A DNA stretch of 64,000 nucleotides from Anthonomus grandis grandis (Eukaryota; Arthropoda; Insecta; Coleoptera; Curculionidae). The notes under the pieces were generated by a model. The model did no database searches. It was given only the letters and a program-made list of their open reading frames with translations, and was not told where the DNA came from. Made by a program: the position numbers and the translations under genes. The stretch lies in assembly GCF_022605725.1 (NCBI RefSeq), contig NC_065550.1:3410001-3474000 (forward strand), read 5' to 3'. Positions 57,858 to 64,000 of the stretch are shown in pieces (positions within the stretch are counted from its first letter, which is position 1; each line of letters opens with the position of its first letter).

Positions 57858-58510
57858 AATTAAGTTTTTCATATGAGCACATAAAAAATAATCATGACAA
57901 AGTTCAGTTGTATACAGGTTTGACATGTAATAAATATTTTTGTAATCTTATTAAGTTAATTAGTTTTATATATTATTTAAATAATAATTGTATACTTCAC
58001 ATAGAATATGCAGAAATTATATGTACATATATAAATTTTTTTATTAAGATAAGGACAACATGTATTAAAGCATAACACATAATATAAACACACACGTAAT
58101 ATCTTCATTAAAAATTATGATTGTATGTTATGTAGCATTAGAGCCTAAAAACATTAAGGAGAATAAAGGTCGTTATTGGCAAATGACAATATTATTTTCT
58201 CTATTTCCTACATTTTTGGTGAAGGGAATAGGCTCTGCCCTAAAAAGCCAGGTTAAACCAAGAGCAAAAAAGTTTAGGTCTCATGAGTGTAAGTAAAGTA
58301 AACCTTTCTATTAAAAAGGCCATCCAAGATAAAAAAAAATATACTAAAAATATTAATGTTAATTCTTTAGCGACATCTAGGGTGGATATGCTGAATCAAC
58401 TCATCAATTAATTCACTGTCGTACTGATGAAAGTTATGGCGTATTCACCAAAGTATGCAGATAATCCCTGATTTCAAAATAATTTTATTTGCGTTTTCAA
58501 ATTATGCTTA
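57858..58510. other. AT-rich region after the THAP pseudogene
   Basis: No recognisable gene or repeat. It may include the decayed downstream part of the THAP gene. Confidence 0.4.
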
Positions 58511-61180
58511 AAATTCAAAACTTCTTTTTTACCTTAAAGGCCATGCAAAACTTAGTAGAAAAGTTTATTAAGTAAATTTTCCACGATTTATACGTGCCAC
58601 AAGATAAAGGGAAAAGAGGGTCCCATTTATTAGGGTATTGGGATAAGACAACTAGGTTTTTATGTCGATTTTTTTTATTTTCCATTTTTATTTTGAAAAG
58701 CAATTGTAATAAAATATAAAAAGAATTAACAGGAAAAGAATCGGTAATAAAAGAAACTATTAACGAATTGAATCGAAGCTATAGAAGCCGAGATATTAGT
58801 AAAAATGTGGGAAAAACAAAAGAAAACTGGTTTTTTCCCACGGTACAATTTTTTTTTTTTAAATGATTATTGACAAATTTTAAAGTAAGCCCTAAACTAA
58901 CAATTTCCAGTAAAAAAACTCAATAAAAAAAAAATTTTTTTTTTGGTCGAAAATCGAAAGGGGTATATACCCACGAAAAATTTCGAAAAAATGATTTTTA
59001 TTTTTTTCTAAATTAACTGTGAGTCTGAGAACTTTTTGTTTCAAACAAAAGTTCTCGGGAATATTACGAGGTATCCGTATGTCAAAACGAATCGGTTCTA
59101 GCTATCATAGAATCGGAGAAAATTGAAAAAAACTGTAAAACATAAATATCGAAATATCAAGAGCCCTATGGAAAAATGTAAATTTTTTATTTTTCTATCC
59201 TACACTACTTCAGAGTACCTTTAAAAAAGGTTATTACCAATTTGACTCTAAAATGAACAGAAACCCTATTTCTTTGCAATTTTCGATTTTCGAACAAAAT
59301 CCGGGGTCAAAATGACCATTTTTTCAAAATATGCTCTGAATTTAAAATTTCTTTTTTCTGGTTAAAGACCATTCAAAAACTAGTAAAAAAGCTTAATAGC
59401 AAAATTTTCCACGATTTAAAGGAGTGCCACAATATAAAGAGAAAGATTAGGTCCCATAAGAATTCATGTTTGGGGATAAGAAAACCGGGTTTTTTCGTGG
59501 ATTTTTTTGATTTTTCAGTTTTATTTTTGAGAGCCAATAGTAATAAAGTATTAAAAGAATTGACAGGAGAAGAATAAGAAATAAAAGAAACCATAAACGA
59601 ATTGAATCGAAGCTATAGAAGCCGAGATATAAGTAAAAATGTGGGAAAAACAAAAGAAAACTTCCTTTTTCCCACCGTACATGTTTTTTTTCCTAAAATG
59701 ATTAATGGCAAATTTTAAAGTAAACCGTAAACTAACAATTTCCAGTAAAAAAACTCAATAAAAAAAAATTTTTTTTTTTGGTCGAAAATCGAAAGGGGTA
59801 TACCCACGAAAAATTTCGAAAAAATGATTTTTATTTTTTTCTGAATTAACTGTGAGTCTGAGAACTTTTTGTTTCAAACAAAAGTTCTCGGGAATATTAC
59901 GAGAGATCCGTATGTCAAAACGAATCGGTTCTAGCTATCATAGAATCGGAGAAAATTGAAAAAAACTGTAAAACATAAATATCGAATTATCAAGAGCCCT
60001 ATGGCAAAATTTTAATTTTTTATTTTCCTATCCTGTACTACTTTAGAGTACCTTTAAAAAAGATTATTACCGATTTGACTCTAAAATGAACGGAAAACCT
60101 ATTTCTTTGCATTTTTCGATTTTCGAACAAAATCCGGGTCAAAATGACCATTTTTTCAAAATATGCTCCGAATTCAAAATTTCTTTTTTCTGGTTAAAGA
60201 CCATTCAAAAACTAGTAAAAAAGCTTAATGACAAATTTTTCCACGATCCATACGAGTGCCACAATATAAATAGAAAGATTAGGTCCCATAAGAATTCATG
60301 TTTGGGGATAAGAAAACCGGGTTTTTTCGTGGATTTTTTTGATTTTTCAGTTTTATTTTTGAGAACCAATAGTAACTGGATATAAAAAGAATTGACAGGA
60401 GAAGAATAAGGAATAAAAGAAACCATAAACGAATTGAATCAAAGCTACAGAACCCGCGATACTATAGTAAAAATGTGGGAAAAACAAAAGAAAACTGGTT
60501 TTTTCCCACCGTACAATTTTTTTTCCTAAAACGATTATTGGCAAATTTTAAAGTAAGCCCTAAACTAACAATTTCCAGTAAAAAAGCCCAATAAAAAAAT
60601 AATTTTTTTTTTGGTCGAAAATCGAAAGGGGTATACCCACGAAAAATTTCGAAAAAATGGTTTTTATTTTTTTATAAATAAACTATAACTCTGATAACTT
60701 TTTGTATTAAATAAAAGTTCTTGGGTATATTAAGAGGTATTCGCCTGTCAAAACGAATTGGTTCTAGCTAATATAGAATCGGAGAAAATTGAAAAAAACT
60801 GTAAAACATAAATATCGAATTATCAAGAGCCCTATGGCAAAATTTTAATTTTTTATTTTCCTATCCTGTACTACTTTAGAGTACCTTTAAAAAAGATTAT
60901 TACCGATTTGACTCTAAAATGAACGGAAAACCTATTTCTTTGCATTTTTCGATTTTCGAACAAAATCCGGGTCAAAATGACCATTTTTTCAAAATATGCT
61001 CCGAATTCAAAATTTCTTTTTTCTGGTTAAAGACCATTCAAAAACTAGTAAAAAAGCTTTATGACAAATTTTTCCACGATTCATACGAGTGTCACAATCT
61101 AAAGAGGAAGATCAGGTCCCATAAGAAGCAATGTATTAGGATAGGAAAAAGTGGTTTGTTTCTTGTTTTTTTTTTTTAAT
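58511..61180. repeat. 833-bp tandem satellite, third cluster (three units)
   Basis: GGTCCCAT-type anchors are at ~58,610, 59,441, 60,274 and 61,107 (spacing 831-833). AAAATGAACGGAAAACC is at 60,085 and 60,918. These units are closer to each other than to those in T1 and T2, which suggests local amplification. Two plus-strand frames (60,086 and 60,919) agree only because they lie in neighbouring units. Confidence 0.88.
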
Positions 61181-61800
61181 TTTTATTTTAAAACGCAATT
61201 ATAATAAAATAAAAAAAATTTAAAGAAAAAAAAAACGAATAAAAAAATTTATTAACTTATTGAATTGAAGCTATGAAAGCCGTGATCTCAATAATATAGT
61301 AAAAAAAATATAAAAATACACCTTTTTTTGACACCGCATTAATGTCTTTTTTTTCTAAATTGATAAACTATTAATATAAATTTATTACCAATTTAGCAAC
61401 CCCCACTAAAAGAACCCTAACTAAAATAAAACTATTATTACTATTATTTTTTTTCCAGATATTTATACCTTGTCCTAACCTTTATGCTGCTATTACTATT
61501 ATTATAAATATTATCTTTCTTGTCAATGTCCTTAAACCTTAAAACACCCTTTATAATATGATTAATATAATTATAAGTAATATTTTCCTTATAAATGCCT
61601 TAAAACCTTAAAACCCCCCGTATAATTCTATTTCCATACTATTATTATTCTCATAAATGTTCCGTAATATCAATACCCTCTGTATATTTCAAATATATAT
61701 TTCTTAATATTTATATTCATTTTATTTATCCTAGTAATTTATCAAGAAACCGCGTAAAATTGTCCCCATAATACTAATAATATTCATTAATAAAATAACT
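61181..61800. other. Low-complexity AT-rich stretch
   Basis: A/T runs with many ATTATTA words. No gene or repeat identified. Confidence 0.5.
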
Positions 61801-62900
61801 CATGACGTCACGAGATGAACACGACGCGTTTATAATTGTTGCGAGACATCCTCCATCCTTCTCTCAAACCGCTTTTCCTACTCTAACTCGTAGCGCAAAC
61901 GGGCCGAATTTGCCGCCACAATACCCCGAAAACCCCGCGCTTACGTCATCTGACCATGTGCAACTCGATAGTGACGTCGTCCGTATGCCTTTACATTGGG
62001 TCAATTTGGTGCTGGACCGCCAACTATTTTGTACCATGCGTTGGCTCCCGTGGTGTCGACGGTATGACTGGTTGATTGGAACGGCTTATTTTTGGGGGTT
62101 TTTCTTAAATAACAGCGCATTGCGGAACAACGGTAACATTTGAAGAAAAACGGTTTTTAGTGGATTATAGCCAGATAGTGTCCGGTGATTTCAGAAAAAA
62201 AATGGTTTCCGTAGGTGTCATAGGTATGCCGGTATAAAGCGTCAAAGTTAAAAAAAGGTGTAGAGCAAAAACTGCTCTACGTAGAAGACTGTAGACTATG
62301 TCGAAAAATAGGATTTAAAAAGTTCTTAAAATGCTGAAAGTTTGAAATTTCTAGGTGCCGCCAATAAAGAGTTATTAAGAAAAGTAGAAAAAAACGGTCA
62401 AAAAAAGGCTCAAAAAGGGGTTTATATTTGTTAACACAGCTCACCCCGTATAATACGTAGCACCATGAATAATACCTCTATTTAATCCTAAAGGATTAAG
62501 CTTTCAAACGGTGTAAACAAAAAAAATTAAAAAAATTTTTTAGAAGTAGAAAAAAATTTATTTCTCGAAAAATTCACTTTTTTTTTTTTCGAAAAAAAAA
62601 ATTTTAAGTTTGAGCTCGTTTATCTCGGAAGGAGTTTCTTTTGGAAAAAAATAGTTAAGATCAAAAAGAAAGCTACATTTACGTAGAAAAGGGCTGTTTT
62701 ATTCGCATTATCGGGAACATTACCGTTTAGGCCCCACGGCCGTTTAAGTCCGCGAGGTACCGCGCAAAAAGTTCAAAATTCATTCACAGAAAAATCCGAC
62801 TTCTAAAGGGTTTATCTTAAAAAGCGCCCTTTAGGAGCTGCTTTATATAAAGGCCTTTAACGTCAATGAGTTTCAGAAAAATCGGCCCGGTCAGTTTTCC
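61801..62900. repeat. Divergent right cap
   Basis: TGACGTCA is at 61,803. A GTGCTGGACC-like patch at ~62,010, GGATTATAGCCAGATA at ~62,162, and the stem-loop GTAGAGC...GCTCTAC (62,260-62,280) correspond to the caps of units A and B. After ~62,400 similarity fades and a different end follows. A 113-codon plus-strand frame at 61,802 is not supported by the other copies. Confidence 0.6.
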
Positions 62901-62943
62901 ACAACGACTTAATCAAATTTTTTTCGTCAAAAAACCGTTTTTT

Positions 62944-62974
62944 GCCACGCCCACCCCTTCGGGGTGGGCGTGGC
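62944..62974. repeat. GC-rich 14-bp hairpin
   Basis: GCCACGCCCACCCC (62,944-62,957), loop TTC, GGGGTGGGCGTGGC (62,961-62,974): a perfect stem in AT-rich DNA, flanked by T and A runs that extend it. A second hairpin follows, CCGTTATAT with ATATAACGG, at ~62,991-63,025. Confidence 0.9.
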
Positions 62975-63118
62975 GAAAAATTTTTTTCACCGTTATATAC
63001 TCTCATCCTTCCTACATATAACGGTAAAAACCCGAAAGAAAAATTCGCCATAGAAAAAAAGTTATTAGCGTTTTTGTGTCGAAAGTCGGAACCTCCGCCA
63101 ATTTTTGTCGGTGCGTTC

Positions 63119-63143
63119 TTACAATACGCGAAGCGTATTGTAA
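63119..63143. repeat. 11-bp hairpin at the hAT junction
   Basis: TTACAATACGC, loop GAA, GCGTATTGTAA: a perfect stem directly before the recognisable hAT reading frame. Its triloop flanked by GC pairs has the same shape as the unit-end hairpins. Confidence 0.85.
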
Positions 63144-64000
63144 CAAGGCAGAGGCGTTTGCTATTCTTGCCGACGAAACAACAGATATTTCTACAGTCGA
63201 ACAAGTTAGCATATGTGTAAGATACGTGAGGGATAATAACAACATAAATGAAGATTTCTTACAGTTTATTCCAGCTGATAGTTTGACAGGTGAAAATGTA
63301 TCAAATACAATCTTAAATAGCCTGGAAAGTTTTGGCGTGGATATAAACTACCTGGTGGAGCAAGAGTACGATGGAGCCAGTAACATGTCTGGAAAATTTA
63401 ATGGAGTGCAAACATTTAGTAGACAAAAATGTCCAAAGGCTATTTATATACATTGTGCTGCACGTTCATTAAATCTGGCCATTTCCAAAGCATGTGAGGT
63501 TCAACAAATAAGAAATTGTCTTGGAGTTATTGAAAAACTAGATACTTTTTTTAATACTCCAAAGCGCAAAAATGTGCTTTTAAGTAAAATCAAAGAATCA
63601 AATGAACATCCATCTGCAAAAACCCTAAAGAGATTATGCACAACTCGATGGATATCCAAATATGAAGCAGTGCAAGACTTCATGGAACTTTACAAATACG
63701 TCGTTGAAAGCTTGGAAGATATATCTGCTTGGAGAGATTCTGGGGATGCACCAGTTTTGCGTAATAGTCTTTTTGATTCTGACTTTTTAATAGCCCTCCA
63801 AGTAGTTAACCAGGTCTTTAGTTTTGGTTTGCCACTTTATCGGGTTCTGCAAAAAGTGGACATTGATTTAAAAGAGTCTGTAATGGTGACTGAAAATGTA
63901 ATCTTATGCTTAAGGAAGCTGCGACTAGATGCTGACAAACAATTTGAAGGGCCTTTTAACAAAGCAGTGGTAAATTTTGTATCCTTTTTTTTAATTTTAG
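63144..64000 (+). CDS. hAT-type transposase (DUF4371-like), partial
   Basis: A continuous frame with no stop runs from ~63,144 to the window end (about 280 codons). It has no start of its own and is cut at both ends. It reads AFAILADETTDISTVEQVSI, which includes the catalytic DE region, then EYDGASNMSGKFNGVQT, HCAARSLNLAISKAC, FFNTPKRKNVLL and LCTTRWISKYEA. These are the ordered motifs of hAT transposases and their domesticated ZMYM/THAP0-like relatives. The N-terminal zinc finger and the C-terminal dimerisation region are not in view. Upstream coding sequence appears to have been replaced by the hairpin-bearing repeat end. The last bases (TTTTTTTTAATTTTAG) look like an acceptor, so an intron may lie at the edge. 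Confidence 0.85.

Noticed and set aside
60086..60385. 99- and 86-codon plus-strand frames in the 833-bp satellite (60,086 and 60,919)
   Set aside because: The frame is broken in the T1, T2 and 59-kb units; similarity is explained by tandem duplication.
61802..62143. 113-codon plus-strand frame in the divergent cap
   Set aside because: The corresponding positions in the caps of units A and B do not keep this frame.
62863..63245. Overlapping frames on both strands across the hairpin block
   Set aside because: They run through palindromic sequence, and only the hAT frame has family motifs.
1..64000. CRISPR arrays, rRNA genes, bacterial operons or a bacteriophage
   Set aside because: The regular repeats have no spacer structure, splice signals and LINEs show eukaryotic DNA, and no rRNA-like sequence is recognised.

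Overview
This is AT-rich eukaryotic DNA made almost entirely of transposable elements, satellites and their debris; I see no single-copy host gene that looks intact. The element types (Helentron-type rolling-circle transposon, degenerate Jockey/CR1/R1-like LINEs, P-element/THAP and hAT transposase fragments) and the codon and intron style suggest an insect or another arthropod. The species cannot be named from the sequence alone.

Layout. The window is a head-to-tail array of units that share their two ends and differ inside. Every unit starts with a left cap (GTGGGGACCAGTTTGG..., about 200 bp) and ends with a right cap (about 0.7-1.4 kb) that finishes in a stem-loop and a GGTCC-gtgg-GGACC junction hairpin. 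Unit A is 1-21,886. Unit B is 21,887-46,901. Units T1 (46,902-51,431) and T2 (51,432-55,909) are short and carry no transposase. Unit T3 starts at 55,910 and is badly rearranged. A divergent right-cap copy (about 61,800-62,900) and three strong hairpins follow, and the window ends inside a hAT-type transposase frame.

Units A and B each carry, on the minus strand, a very large intact gene for a Helentron protein of 2172 and 2177 residues. The order is lysine-rich N-terminus, Cys-rich DUF6570-like region, Helitron_N and HUH Rep nuclease with two tyrosines, PIF1/RecD-type helicase, LINE-like apurinic endonuclease (EEP), and a C-terminal ubiquitin-specific-protease-like domain with Cys, His and Asp boxes. 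Conserved splice signals indicate that the gene has an untranslated first exon about 5-7 kb upstream. The long intron has been hit by a different, now degenerate, LINE in each copy. The two copies are nearly identical over most of the gene and the outer flanks. They are strongly diverged in the first ~225 codons and the intron, so the pair is a mosaic.

Units T1 and T2 hold a roughly 120-bp tandem array, each repeat with the palindrome GTCACGTGAC, interrupted by a roughly 833-bp tandem satellite, plus two small exon-like open frames of unknown origin. T3 and beyond hold a 75-bp-arm inverted repeat that contains hammerhead-ribozyme-like cores on both strands, a three-exon THAP-domain pseudogene that keeps its splice sites, more 833-bp satellite, and the hAT fragment.

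A plausible reading is that the large units are autonomous rolling-circle elements and the short ones are non-autonomous relatives using the same termini, amplified as concatemers. That link is inferred from shared ends and tandem order; it has not been demonstrated.
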